DNA of 64,000 nt from Deltaproteobacteria bacterium. GTDB lineage: Bacteria; Myxococcota_C; UBA6777. Below the pieces are notes generated by a model. It was not told the origin of the DNA. It was given only the letters and a program-made list of their open reading frames with translations, and did no database searches. Below, piece after piece: positions 41,926 to 50,313 of this stretch. Position 1 is the stretch's first letter; each line of letters begins with the position of its first letter. Made by a program: the position numbers and the translations under genes. The stretch is taken from assembly GCA_006226375.1 (NCBI GenBank), contig SBHC01000040.1, positions 186,001 through 250,000 on the forward strand, given 5' to 3'.

Positions 41926-42954
41926 ATGGCACTTTTGTTTGCGAACTACCTCAAGCGGGCGAACATCAAAAAGAATCAGCAAGAATGGAACGAAGCGCTT
42001 CGTGCCATTCGCAGTGCGCTGTTTATTTTGCCCACGGCCAAGGATGCGGTGCAGTGCCATGTCGCAATCCTTCGGGGTATAGACGAACACGAGCGTGCAG
42101 CACAAGTTCTGGAAGAGGCGCTGAGGTTTCACCCGTATTGGTCCTGGGCCCTCCTTGAACTGACTGAGCTTATGGTGTGTCGGTTAAAGCGCTCTTCTGA
42201 TGCTTGGCGATGGCTTCAAAGACTTCGTCAGTGTCAGCATCTTTCGCCGAAAGAGCGGGTGCGATGCTGCTGTTTGAAGGTGAAGGTTTTGTTGGACCAA
42301 CAGCGTTGGTACGAGGCCTCCCAAAGTGTTCGTCAGGCCCTGACAACATATCCCAACGACCCACAGCTGCTTTACTTTCAGGGTTGGGTGGCGCTGCAGC
42401 GTCATAACTACTACGCGGCTGCATCAGCGTTTCACAAGGTGTTGAAGCAAGACCCTGAGCATGCGAATGCCCACTATCATTTGGCCAAGGCATTTCACGG
42501 CATGAACGAACATCGTTTGATGCGTGAACACTTCGCCATTGTGTACGAACTCGATTTTGAGACAGAAGTCTCTCTTCAATACTCTTCTCAAGAGTTCCTT
42601 AACATCGCTCTTGAGGCGTTGGATGTGCTCTCCCAGACCCACGATTGTTCCAACATTCGTCTTGTGGTGGAGCCGATTCCTTCCTTGGACATTTTGCACG
42701 TCTTCCCTTACGACCCTCGATGTTTGGGGGTCTTTGCTCCAAGCTCGGAGTCCAAGGATGCAACAGCGCCCGAAGGTTCGTTGTACCTCTTCCAGAAAAA
42801 TGTGGAGAGGACGAAGCTCTCGGGTCAAGCGTTGCGTGATCGGATCACACAAGTGTACCGTCAGCAGCTTGCAGCCTCTTCGGTGTGGGTGTCTGAGCAA
42901 GAAGCGGCCCTCTCTGTCGTTCCGCAGCCCATGACTGGGAATCAGAAGCTCTAA
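41926..42954 (+). CDS. TPR protein with C-terminal zincin-like domain lacking HExxH
   Basis: The 342-residue protein has TPR-like helices over residues 1-205 (QEWNEALRAIRSALFI, LLYFQGWVALQRHNYYAAAS). The end (about 220-310) resembles the small zincin metallopeptidase family PF06262: EFLNIALEALDVL, then NIRLVVEPIPSLDIL, then DPRCLGVF, SLYLFQKNVER and LRDRITQVYRQQ. Where that family has HEIGHHFG, this protein reads YRQQLAASSVW, so the zinc site is missing. I see no frameshift that would restore it. It is probably an inactive, perhaps binding, domain. The ATG at 41926 has no strong ribosome site; upstream TTG at 41896 is possible. Confidence 0.68.
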   Translation: MALLFANYLKRANIKKNQQEWNEALRAIRSALFILPTAKDAVQCHVAILRGIDEHERAAQVLEEALRFHPYWSWALLELTELMVCRLKRSSDAWRWLQRLRQCQHLSPKERVRCCCLKVKVLLDQQRWYEASQSVRQALTTYPNDPQLLYFQGWVALQRHNYYAAASAFHKVLKQDPEHANAHYHLAKAFHGMNEHRLMREHFAIVYELDFETEVSLQYSSQEFLNIALEALDVLSQTHDCSNIRLVVEPIPSLDILHVFPYDPRCLGVFAPSSESKDATAPEGSLYLFQKNVERTKLSGQALRDRITQVYRQQLAASSVWVSEQEAALSVVPQPMTGNQKL

Positions 42955-43024
42955 GAGCACGAGCGGATCGATTGCTCCAGGGTTGAGAAGAGCCAGAGAA
43001 GAGCGGGGTTCGGGAAGTGTTGAC

Positions 43025-43645
43025 CTAGAGGAGAGGAAGGACTTCCTCAAGAATACGTTGGTGGATCTCGTTGGGGGAGAGTTCGCCGTTGATGCGTACC
43101 AAGCCTGGGATTTGAAGGCCATCAAAGACTTCGCCACAGCGTTGCAACCCTGCGAGCGTTTCAAAGGCGTCGGGAGTTTCTCCACGACTCACCTGTACTC
43201 GCTTCAGCCCAACTTCGGGTGACACTTCGATCAAGAAGACCCGGTCAGGTGGGGGTGCAAAGCTTTCATGAAGGGTGAGAATCTCTTGGACATCCAGGCC
43301 ACGGCTCCCTTGGTATGCAGCCGTAGAGAAATAATACCGATCCTGAATGACAACCTTTCCTGCGTTGAGGCTGGGTGTAATCAAGGTGGCGATGTGCTCT
43401 TTCCGGTCTTGGATGAACCAATCCAATTCTTCTTCGGGAGAGACCCGCTGGCCAGAAGCAGCCATCGCGCGGATCTTCTTACCCCAAGGACCTTGGGTGG
43501 GTTCACGGGTTTCCACAACCTCGCGCTCACGTTGGCGTAACGCTTCGGCGAGCATGCGACATTGTGTGGATTTTCCGGAGCCGTCGAGGCCTTCAAAGAC
43601 GAGAAAGAGACCGGGGGAGGAAGAAGGAGGGGGCAACGTGATCAC
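43025..43645 (-). CDS. tmk: Thymidylate kinase
   Basis: Tmk phosphorylates dTMP to dTDP for DNA synthesis. The 206-residue protein has P-loop GLDGSGKST near 19-27, the TREPTQG substrate loop near 46-52, a lid region, and DRYYFSTAAYQG near 101-112. The start is GTG, and its GTGA overlaps the stop of the upstream membrane gene, implying coupling. It is last in a leftward set with two envelope proteins. Confidence 0.95.
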   Translation of the reverse strand: MITLPPPSSSPGLFLVFEGLDGSGKSTQCRMLAEALRQREREVVETREPTQGPWGKKIRAMAASGQRVSPEEELDWFIQDRKEHIATLITPSLNAGKVVIQDRYYFSTAAYQGSRGLDVQEILTLHESFAPPPDRVFLIEVSPEVGLKRVQVSRGETPDAFETLAGLQRCGEVFDGLQIPGLVRINGELSPNEIHQRILEEVLPLL

Positions 43646-44457
43646 GCTCGGCCGCGACCCTTGAGGATCTCGTGGGACTTCTGCAACTTACCGTTGATGA
43701 AGAGCACGTTGGGGAAGTGGATTTCTTTGCTCGCGCCACCGGCTGTGGTGATCTTCAGGTCACCCGAACCAAAGCCAAGGAGCCAGTGCTGGAAGAAGTT
43801 GTCACGTTGCTTGTCCAACACGAGACCCATGGTGTCGAAGTTCTTCTCACCTTCACCAACTTCTTCGACGATGGTGAATTGCGAGGAGCGAAGCACAATG
43901 TAGTGTCGTCTGTCGTAGACAAACACGACCAGGGCCCAAATGATAAAGAGGACCACGCCAGTCCAGAGATAGAATTGCATGTTGAGGAAGAAATTCACCT
44001 TGACGATGGCGCCAAGAATGGGTCGCCACCAACCCATCAAGCTGAAGACCAAGCCGATGATCACGAAGGATGCAGCGACAAGTGCGGCCCAGACGCCACG
44101 GATGTTCACGGAGGTAAAGAGAATCACAACCATCAAGATGATGATGAACGCCAGCCCCAAGCTGGGAGAGGTGGACATCTTGATCTTGATGACTTCGCCT
44201 TTGTTGGCGAGCTGAGTTGCAGCGGTTGCACCCTTCTCAAAGTAATGCATGGTGATTTCTTTGCCTGTGACTGCTGTAATTCCTGCAAACACGAGGCTGA
44301 TCAACCAAAGCGGCCAGTAGTAGAAGATCTGGCTGTGGCTAATCAGTTCAAGTTTGAAGTCATCTTCTCCAGCGGGCTTGCTCTGGCTGGGGGGCATCAA
44401 GTCGCCGGGAGTTTGGGGAGTGGGCGGCAACAAGGAGTTGAGATCTTGATTGCTCAT
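43642..44457 (-). CDS. Conserved-looking membrane protein, unknown function
   Basis: The 271-residue protein has about four membrane helices (about 40-57, 94-112, 114-137, 153-175). A cytoplasmic C-terminal domain of about 90 residues is beta-rich (HYIVLRSSQFTIVEEVGEG and DLKITTAGGASKEIHFP), perhaps PH-like. An N-terminal Pro-rich region precedes LISHSQIFYYWPLWLI. AGGAGA lies 8 bases before the ATG at 44457. It overlaps tmk by 4 bases. Function unknown. Confidence 0.68.
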   Translation of the reverse strand: MSNQDLNSLLPPTPQTPGDLMPPSQSKPAGEDDFKLELISHSQIFYYWPLWLISLVFAGITAVTGKEITMHYFEKGATAATQLANKGEVIKIKMSTSPSLGLAFIIILMVVILFTSVNIRGVWAALVAASFVIIGLVFSLMGWWRPILGAIVKVNFFLNMQFYLWTGVVLFIIWALVVFVYDRRHYIVLRSSQFTIVEEVGEGEKNFDTMGLVLDKQRDNFFQHWLLGFGSGDLKITTAGGASKEIHFPNVLFINGKLQKSHEILKGRGRA

Positions 44458-44561
44458 TGTGATTCTCTCCTGGAACACTGTGTTTTTGTGGTTGGAAAAA
44501 GGGGCGTTGAGGGATGTCCCAAACGTTCAACCGCCAAACCCTATCCGACAAAAAAGTTTGC

Positions 44562-44577
44562 CCGACAACGTTGACGG
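44562..44577 (-). terminator. Possible terminator or dyad after C2-like gene
   Basis: CCGACAACGTTGACGG is a near-perfect dyad followed on the minus strand by AAACTTTTTTG. It lies just after the stop of the gene ending at 44597. The small centre makes the hairpin weak. Confidence 0.35.
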
Positions 44578-44596
44578 TAAACTCAAGCGCAGACCC

Positions 44597-45676
44597 TTAG
44601 TTTTGCTTCTCAAAAATCAGGACAACTTTTTCTACTTGGCCGAAGGGCTTGCTCGTAAACATGCCGTTGGGTCCAATCAGAGAGCATACATCGGTGTACG
44701 CGGTTTCTCCAATCTTCTCCTGACTTTTGCCAAACAGGCTGATGTCCTTGTCAAACACCTTGAGGGAAACGCTGTTCCCTTTTTTCACGGTGAACACCCC
44801 GCTCACGTTGTAGAAGTTTGCGAGGAATGTGTTGTTTTGTGTCGGGGATTTCAAGACCGTATTGCCAATCTTGAGTTCGACAAACACGTCGGGGCGTGTG
44901 GCTTTGCCCAAACCGCGATCCCATGTCTTGCCGCTTTCTTTTTGTTCTTTGACGGAGTATTCAGCGATACGAACTTTGTACACTCCGTCGCAGCCTTTGG
45001 ATGTTTTGCGCTTGATGACTCGTGCCGAGAGGATCAACTCTTGGACCATTCCAAAGCGACCCAATTTGAGGACTTTGCCCTGGCGAAGTGCGAGGGGCAC
45101 GGTCTCTTGGCTCCAGGTTCCCATGTGGTCACGCTTGACCTGGACTTTGGCGGCGCCGTCGTTGTCGTACACACTGACTGTGAAAGGATCGTTCTTCATC
45201 ACACGGAAGGTGTGTTTGAAGTTCATCACGGGATTGCACTGGTTGTTAACTTTGTCCGTGGTGAAGATCTCGTAGTTTCCAATCTTGATCTCGACGAGAG
45301 GGTCGGGAGCGATGGGGCGCTTGCAAAGCTTCTTGTACACCTTGTGCTGGGAGTAGCTTTCAAACTTGCTATCCCGAGGTGGAAGCTTCTTCTTAAACTT
45401 CTGGAAGAAACAAGGTGGATCCCAACACCGGCCGCTGGGTTTGATGGGCCACACTTTGGCGCTTTTGATGGTGATCTCAATGAATTGAACTTCGGGAACC
45501 ACAAACGCGGGCTTTACCTCGGCTTTGGGCTGCGCGGCTGGTTTCGCGGTTGCGGCCTTGGGCTTTGCTGCTGGTGCAACTGGGCGGGAGGCGGGCTGTG
45601 CCTGAGTTGATGGGGAGAGGCCCACCACCAGGGACAATCCCAACGTAAGCATCAAAGGGAATAGCCTAAATGTCAT
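44597..45676 (-). CDS. Secreted protein with two C2-like domains
   Basis: The 359-residue protein has a signal peptide (LFPLMLTLGLSLVVGLSPST, cleavage near TQA). An Ala/Pro/Lys linker is followed by two similar domains. Each has the C2 pattern: DPLVEIKIGNYEIFTTDKV then FTVSVYDNDG near 130-195, and PDVFVELKIGNTVLKSPT then VSLKVFDKDISLFG near 275-335. C2 domains bind Ca2+ and lipids in eukaryotes; here they would be periplasmic or surface. The metal Asp set is only partly present. AGGAG lies 10 bases before the ATG. Assignment is from pattern only. Confidence 0.62.
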   Translation of the reverse strand: MTFRLFPLMLTLGLSLVVGLSPSTQAQPASRPVAPAAKPKAATAKPAAQPKAEVKPAFVVPEVQFIEITIKSAKVWPIKPSGRCWDPPCFFQKFKKKLPPRDSKFESYSQHKVYKKLCKRPIAPDPLVEIKIGNYEIFTTDKVNNQCNPVMNFKHTFRVMKNDPFTVSVYDNDGAAKVQVKRDHMGTWSQETVPLALRQGKVLKLGRFGMVQELILSARVIKRKTSKGCDGVYKVRIAEYSVKEQKESGKTWDRGLGKATRPDVFVELKIGNTVLKSPTQNNTFLANFYNVSGVFTVKKGNSVSLKVFDKDISLFGKSQEKIGETAYTDVCSLIGPNGMFTSKPFGQVEKVVLIFEKQN

Positions 45677-45794
45677 TCCAGTCGTTCTCCTTCGCTTGAG
45701 GCTCAACTTGGTGTTTCTTTGGACTCGCTGTGACTGCTGCTGCATGACGGGGCGCTGGATTTACCGAACACCAAGGACAACCCTGGAGAAAGGT

Positions 45795-45959
45795 ATGAAA
45801 CTCGCCAGGAAAGGAGAGGCCATTTTCAGCAGGTTGTTGTTCTTGTGTCCAAAGTTCGTCATGGTTATAGCAGAGGTTCTTGGGATGTCAACCTTCTTCA
45901 TGGGTTGTGGGTCGGCCGATTTTCCTCTCAACACGCAAGGATGCAGTCATGATTCGTGA
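45795..45959 (+). CDS. Possible small lipoprotein, low confidence
   Basis: A 54-residue frame starts with ATG after GGAGAAAGG and ends in FFMGCGSADFPLNTQGC, where MGC resembles a lipobox. A Glu inside the hydrophobic stretch (VMVIAEVLG) is unfavourable for a signal peptide. It overlaps the start of the next gene by 11 bases. It may be a leader for that gene or chance. Confidence 0.25.
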   Translation: MKLARKGEAIFSRLLFLCPKFVMVIAEVLGMSTFFMGCGSADFPLNTQGCSHDS

Positions 45960-47724
45960 ACTCACGGAGTTGGGTTATCTGGCAGTTACGGGGGGACCTG
46001 CCGTTCTTAAGTGGATTCCCAAACAAGCCGCGGGGAAGGCCGTTTTGGCTGTGGCTCGTCACTACCTTCACGCCGGAGACTACCTGCAAGAAGCTATGCA
46101 TCGAGCTACAGCGCAAGCCCTGGATGCTATCGCGATCGGATTGAGGCCTCAATGGTGGCGAAGAGCGTTACAGTCTCGCTACAGCCGCAACTTTGTAGCC
46201 GATTTTCAATCCATGTACCTCGATCCGTTTGTGTTGGAGTTTTCTGTTCCTACGAGAGATGGGTTTTGTCGGGAGGGAAGTCAAGCCTGCCGGTACATCC
46301 TTCGTCATCTGGATGAACTGATCGAACCCGTCATTCCTACGGAACAGGCGGTTCAGCAGTTTTGGGCTGAGGCGGGAACCTCTCGGTTGGAAGACCAGAA
46401 GAAACACGCCGAAGCTCGGCTTATCGAGCGCATTCAAGCTCTCCCTTGTGTGTCAGAAGACGTGCTGGCGTTGTTCCAGTTCCGTCACCTTCTGGTGCAT
46501 ACCATCCAGCTTTTTTTTCGGCGGCAAATTCTACAGAGGCCGGAGGTGGCGACGTTGTTGGATGAACTTCGTAGCCAGGCCTCCCTCGACAACCAGGAAG
46601 GACTCCGGCGGGATCTTCAACAACTTCAATTCCAGATCATGGGTCCGCTCGCGGAAGGCGTGGGGGACTCGTTTCAAGCGCTCTCTGAGCAGCTTGAGGG
46701 GATGAAGCAAGCCCTTGCACCCTTGCAAACATCCCAAGAAGCTTCCTTGTCTCGGCTGGAGAAGCTGGAGCAAACGATGGAAGGCTGGGCTACCCAACAA
46801 GAACATGTGATGAAGCATATCAGTGAATTGTCAGGGCTGCTTCGTTCCTGGGAGCGACGAGAAAACTCTCCAGGTTGGTTTGCCCCGTTGCAGCAAAGCT
46901 TGGATGTTCAGCGAACCCAAACGTTGGACCGCGGACTTACCCAAAAGGAGCGATTGCCTTCGTCTCCCGTGCCATTTCATCCGACTTCATCCGCCAAAGC
47001 AGCCCTGGTATGGGTGGATTCATCGGGGGTTGTTCTGCGCACTCACTATCTTTTCCTCTCTCCTGAAGTTTATGTGGGGCGAAAGAGTTCTTGTGATTTG
47101 ATGTTGCATTGGCTTCCACTGCCTCATCCCGTCTCTGCTGACAATCCCGAATGGCTGAACTGGAACCAAACCCGACAAAAGCATCCCTGCCTCCACATCT
47201 CTGGCCATCACTTCACCTTAGGGTGGGAAGAAGATTCAGATAACAGTCTCCTTCCTTTGTTGTGCATCGATGAAAGTAGCCGCGGGACCTGGGTCAACGG
47301 TGAAAGGTTGAAGAAAGGGAAGCCGACTCCGCTGTGTCATGGGGATCGGATCGGCGTGGCGGAGGTTCTGGAGCTGCGTGTTCGTTTCTTGAGGAACGAA
47401 GAATCCAAAGTGATAGGTTGGAAGCTTCTTCGGGAGGACAACGCTGCAGGGCTGGAAGAGTATAGCTGCGTCGCTCCCTTTGCCCGAATGTGGGTGGGTA
47501 CGCTGCCGCAAGCTCATGTGTACTGCCAGACTTCCAACCAAGAACCCCTCTTGTTCCAAATCTGGCATGATGGGGCGTCCTTGTTTTGCAAGGTCGAAGA
47601 GGGTGACTCTTGGAGAGGGGCTGGAGCATCGGAGTTCTTGGGCACAAGACAGGCGTACCGATGCAAATCTCCACAACGATGGGAGCTAGGGGAGCATTCC
47701 CTGTGGATTATCCCGCCAGGGTGA
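45949..47724 (+). CDS. FHA-domain protein with helical N-terminus
   Basis: The 591-residue protein has a helical N-terminal region of unknown type (IRELTELGYLAVTGGPAVLKW). A coiled coil follows (about 225-310), then an FHA domain (about 355-480) with VYVGRKSSCDLMLHW, HISGHHFTLGW and DESSRGTWVNGE, carrying the Gly-Arg, Ser-x-x-His and Asn-Gly positions that bind phosphothreonine. The last 100 residues are beta-rich. No membrane segment is evident. It is probably a cytoplasmic reader of Ser/Thr kinase signals; two such kinases are in this window. Ribosome site AAGGA, 7 bases before the ATG. Confidence 0.82.
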   Translation: MIRELTELGYLAVTGGPAVLKWIPKQAAGKAVLAVARHYLHAGDYLQEAMHRATAQALDAIAIGLRPQWWRRALQSRYSRNFVADFQSMYLDPFVLEFSVPTRDGFCREGSQACRYILRHLDELIEPVIPTEQAVQQFWAEAGTSRLEDQKKHAEARLIERIQALPCVSEDVLALFQFRHLLVHTIQLFFRRQILQRPEVATLLDELRSQASLDNQEGLRRDLQQLQFQIMGPLAEGVGDSFQALSEQLEGMKQALAPLQTSQEASLSRLEKLEQTMEGWATQQEHVMKHISELSGLLRSWERRENSPGWFAPLQQSLDVQRTQTLDRGLTQKERLPSSPVPFHPTSSAKAALVWVDSSGVVLRTHYLFLSPEVYVGRKSSCDLMLHWLPLPHPVSADNPEWLNWNQTRQKHPCLHISGHHFTLGWEEDSDNSLLPLLCIDESSRGTWVNGERLKKGKPTPLCHGDRIGVAEVLELRVRFLRNEESKVIGWKLLREDNAAGLEEYSCVAPFARMWVGTLPQAHVYCQTSNQEPLLFQIWHDGASLFCKVEEGDSWRGAGASEFLGTRQAYRCKSPQRWELGEHSLWIIPPG

Positions 47725-47807
47725 ACCACCATAAATCAATGGCGTTGGCTAGCATTCGGATTGGATTGTAAAGGGAGAAGATGATTGGAACAGGGGAAGG
47801 GAGGCTT

Positions 47808-48230
47808 TTAGCTGTCGCGACGACGCTCAGCGAGTTGGCGAATCACGTGTTGACGGAGACGGGGCACGATGAAGTGCTTCAACTCGTTCTCAGTGCGGTT
47901 GCTCATCTGGGTGAACAGCACGTGCATGCCGGGGGGGTTGCTCTGGCTGCGGCTGCGGGTGTCGCGGTGAATGCGAACGACGCGGCCTCGGGCTTTCAAG
48001 GGACGGTGGTGACCGGGAAGAGTGAACTTCATGGTAATCATCGAACCGAACGGAGCGGGGTTTTTGGTCGCTACGAAGATCCCACCGGGGCTCAAGTTGT
48101 GGCAGCTACCAAAGAAAACCTGACCTTTGTGTCCGTATCGGACCATCATCTCTTTGTCAAAGGGGAGACGAACATACTCACGGCGTTCTTCGACGTTTTC
48201 TTCTTCGTGTTGTTGCTCATGCTCGTTCAT
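47808..48230 (-). CDS. PilZ-domain protein (c-di-GMP receptor type)
   Basis: The 140-residue protein has an acidic His/Glu-rich N-terminus and a PilZ domain with RxxxR at 17-21 (RREYVR) and NxSxxG at 45-50 (NLSPGG). These are the two motifs that bind cyclic di-GMP. The small length and GGIFVAT core fit the PilZ type common in myxobacteria. It could control motility or exopolysaccharide. The ATG at 48230 follows GAGAGG by 6 bases; an in-frame ATG at 48341 would add 37 poorly structured residues. Confidence 0.9.
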   Translation of the reverse strand: MNEHEQQHEEENVEERREYVRLPFDKEMMVRYGHKGQVFFGSCHNLSPGGIFVATKNPAPFGSMITMKFTLPGHHRPLKARGRVVRIHRDTRSRSQSNPPGMHVLFTQMSNRTENELKHFIVPRLRQHVIRQLAERRRDS

Positions 48231-48342
48231 GGCTTGCCTCTCTCTGGTTGAAGGTGGTGGTGATACATATGCAGAAACCTGCTCATGGATACACGTCGGA
48301 CGGTGTTCCGGCAGGTTAATATCGGCAAGGAATTCTCTCAAT

Positions 48343-48362
48343 CAATGAATCTTCGTTCATTG
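48343..48362. promoter_or_regulatory. Perfect 7-bp inverted repeat in PilZ leader
   Basis: CAATGAA-TCTTCG-TTCATTG lies about 13-32 bases downstream of the predicted start point of the PilZ transcript. It could be an operator or a 5' hairpin in the roughly 145-base leader. Confidence 0.4.
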
Positions 48363-48381
48363 CCCTCATCAAGTTGTTTGC

Positions 48382-48410
48382 ACTATACTTTTTTAAATGA
48401 GTGGTGTCAA
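48382..48410 (-). promoter_or_regulatory. Strong sigma70-type promoter for PilZ gene
   Basis: On the minus strand, TTGACA (48405-48410) and TATAGT (48382-48387) are separated by exactly 17 bases. This is the best promoter match in the window. It drives toward the PilZ gene with a leader of about 145 bases. Confidence 0.7.
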
Positions 48411-48480
48411 ATATTTTTTGTTGTTCACCATCAAGATAGGGAGAGTGTGATGGAGGCTGTGGAGAGAAATGCGGCGACCT

Positions 48481-49281
48481 TTAGGGGTGAAGTCGGCGGA
48501 TTCCAAAAAACAGAAGGATGAACAGGGAGAGCCAGACCAGCGAGGACATGTCTCCGGTTCCATCGGTGCTTTGGGAGCATCCGCAGCCTTTGTCTGTGGG
48601 AGGGGTGGTGGTGCCGCCACCCTCTTCGGTGCATCCGTTGGTGGGGTAGAGGGCGCAAAGGCCTTCAATGTCATCGGAGTGGAGGTCCCGTTTGTCGAGC
48701 TCGCCGGGTTGTCCTGAGACGTACATGGTGCTTTGCCGGATGGGGGAATGATCCAGGCCGATCACATGACCTACTTCGTGGGTTACCACATTTCGTATGT
48801 CCATCGTTCGTACATTGTTGCGCGGCTTTCCGTCGATGCTGAAGGTGAAGTTGACGCTGTTCAATTCCATGTCAAACGCGACGACTTCGCCAGTGTCTTC
48901 GTTGAATACATTGCTTGTGATCGCGACGGCGCGAGAGTCGTGCCCCCAACTGGTCTGCTGAAACAGAATGATGTTGATGTTGGCGTCGGGGTTGTTTACA
49001 TCGTACCCAAGCACACGACTTGTGGTTGTTCCATTGTCTTTGAAGCGGATGCAGGTGCAGGTCGGAATCGTCCATGTGCTGAACGATGCGCGGATGGCAT
49101 AAAACACGTCGCCTGCCCCGAGCCCTGGAGGAAACTCTGGGTTGATCCAGAAGCCGATGTTGTTTCCTCGCCAATGCAGTGACTTCCCTTTCGGGCTTTG
49201 GGTTTGGACCCATGCGTTGGCGTGTGAAGAGAAAAGAACACCCAAACACAAAATCAAAACCAATCGTTTCAATACGTTCAT
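48481..49281 (-). CDS. Matrixin-type zinc metalloprotease with MYXO-CTERM-like tail
   Basis: The 266-residue protein has a signal peptide (cleavage near SHANA at 23). It is an M10-like metzincin with zinc motif HEVGHVIGLDH at 168-178 and a likely Met-turn (QSTMY at 183-187). It ends with a linker, a GCGC motif, a hydrophobic helix (SSLVWLSLFILLFFGI) and RRLHP, which matches MYXO-CTERM surface-sorting tails. This predicts a cell-surface protease anchored by the tail. The ATG at 49281 with GGTGAG is preferred over an in-frame ATG five codons upstream. Confidence 0.88.
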   Translation of the reverse strand: MNVLKRLVLILCLGVLFSSHANAWVQTQSPKGKSLHWRGNNIGFWINPEFPPGLGAGDVFYAIRASFSTWTIPTCTCIRFKDNGTTTSRVLGYDVNNPDANINIILFQQTSWGHDSRAVAITSNVFNEDTGEVVAFDMELNSVNFTFSIDGKPRNNVRTMDIRNVVTHEVGHVIGLDHSPIRQSTMYVSGQPGELDKRDLHSDDIEGLCALYPTNGCTEEGGGTTTPPTDKGCGCSQSTDGTGDMSSLVWLSLFILLFFGIRRLHP

Positions 49282-49330
49282 AAAAGGGCTCACCATCCGA
49301 ACAAAGAGGTGGAGAAAGAAGAGTTTTCGT

Positions 49331-49352
49331 ACCGTTCAACCTTAACGGTTGA
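49331..49352. promoter_or_regulatory. Overlapping inverted repeats in divergent region
   Basis: ACCGTT-N7-AACGGT (49331-49349) overlaps TCAACC-N5-GGTTGA (49336-49352). They lie between the metalloprotease start (leftward) and larB (rightward), a plausible operator site. Confidence 0.35.
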
Positions 49353-49475
49353 TGCACAAGACACTATAAAACACGATCAAGACTTGCGCAATTCAAGAAA
49401 TACACAGGCCACTTGTAGTGTATACGTCCTATATCAGGTTTGTGTTACAGTGCCTCAGCGAACAAGGATCGAAAC

Positions 49476-50303
49476 ATGAATGAAGTTGTGTTGCGGCAAA
49501 TCTTAAACGAAGTCGAGAGCGGTAACTTGGCCGCAGAGGATGCGGTAAAACAGCTGCAGTCCTTGCCATACGCTCTTCTCCGGGAAGCCCGCTTTGATCA
49601 TCATCGTGAACTGCGCCGGGGCTTTCCTGAAGTGATTCTGGGTGAGGGGAAAACCCCCGAACAAGTGGCTGACATTCTGCATCACGCGGCCCAACACCAC
49701 GAGGTCATTCTCTGCACCCGAGCGACTCCAGACCACCATGTTGCTGCCAAAGAGCGCGTGCCACAATGTCATTACGATCCCAAAGGTCGAGTGCTGTTTT
49801 GTGCCCCCAAGCGCTGGAATGATCGGGGGCGTGGCCGAATCTGCGTCGTGGCAGCGGGGACAGCGGATCTCAATGTCGCTCGCGAGGCCTGGTGGACCGC
49901 AGCTTTAATGGGGAACTCCGTCGATTTTGTGATGGACGTTGGCATCGCTGGCTTGCAGCGCGTTCTCAGCGTGATGGAGCAGCTTCAACAAGCCGAGATA
50001 CTCATCGTCGTGGCGGGAATGGAAGGGGCGCTGCCTTCGGTTCTTGGCGGGCTTTGCGACCGCCCCATCATTGGCGTGCCCACCAGCATTGGTTATGGCA
50101 GCGGCAAAGGTGGCTGGCCTGCTTTGCTGTCCATGTTGAACAGCTGCGTTGCCGGTATTTCCGTAGTTAATATCAACAACGGGTTTGGCGCAGGTTACGC
50201 AGCGTCTTTGATGAATCGATTGCGTGAGACAAACGACGAAACGTGGGTTGAACTGGAGCCGCTGCTGCAACAAGCGGATCTGGTCGCTCCGTCTAACCAA
50301 TAA
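49476..50303 (+). CDS. larB: Nickel-pincer cofactor biosynthesis protein LarB
   Basis: LarB carboxylates and hydrolyses nicotinic acid adenine dinucleotide as the first step to the nickel-pincer nucleotide of lactate racemase and related enzymes. The 275-residue protein has a PurE-like C-terminal domain with VVAAGTADLNVAREA near 130, DVGIAGLQRVL near 158 and VVAGMEGALPSVLGGL near 180. GVPTSIGYGSGKGG follows near 203. AGGA lies 7 bases before the ATG at 49476. It is followed by larC after 10 bases. larE and larA are not in this window. Confidence 0.92.
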   Translation: MNEVVLRQILNEVESGNLAAEDAVKQLQSLPYALLREARFDHHRELRRGFPEVILGEGKTPEQVADILHHAAQHHEVILCTRATPDHHVAAKERVPQCHYDPKGRVLFCAPKRWNDRGRGRICVVAAGTADLNVAREAWWTAALMGNSVDFVMDVGIAGLQRVLSVMEQLQQAEILIVVAGMEGALPSVLGGLCDRPIIGVPTSIGYGSGKGGWPALLSMLNSCVAGISVVNINNGFGAGYAASLMNRLRETNDETWVELEPLLQQADLVAPSNQ

Positions 50304-50313
50304 GGGAGTGGGA

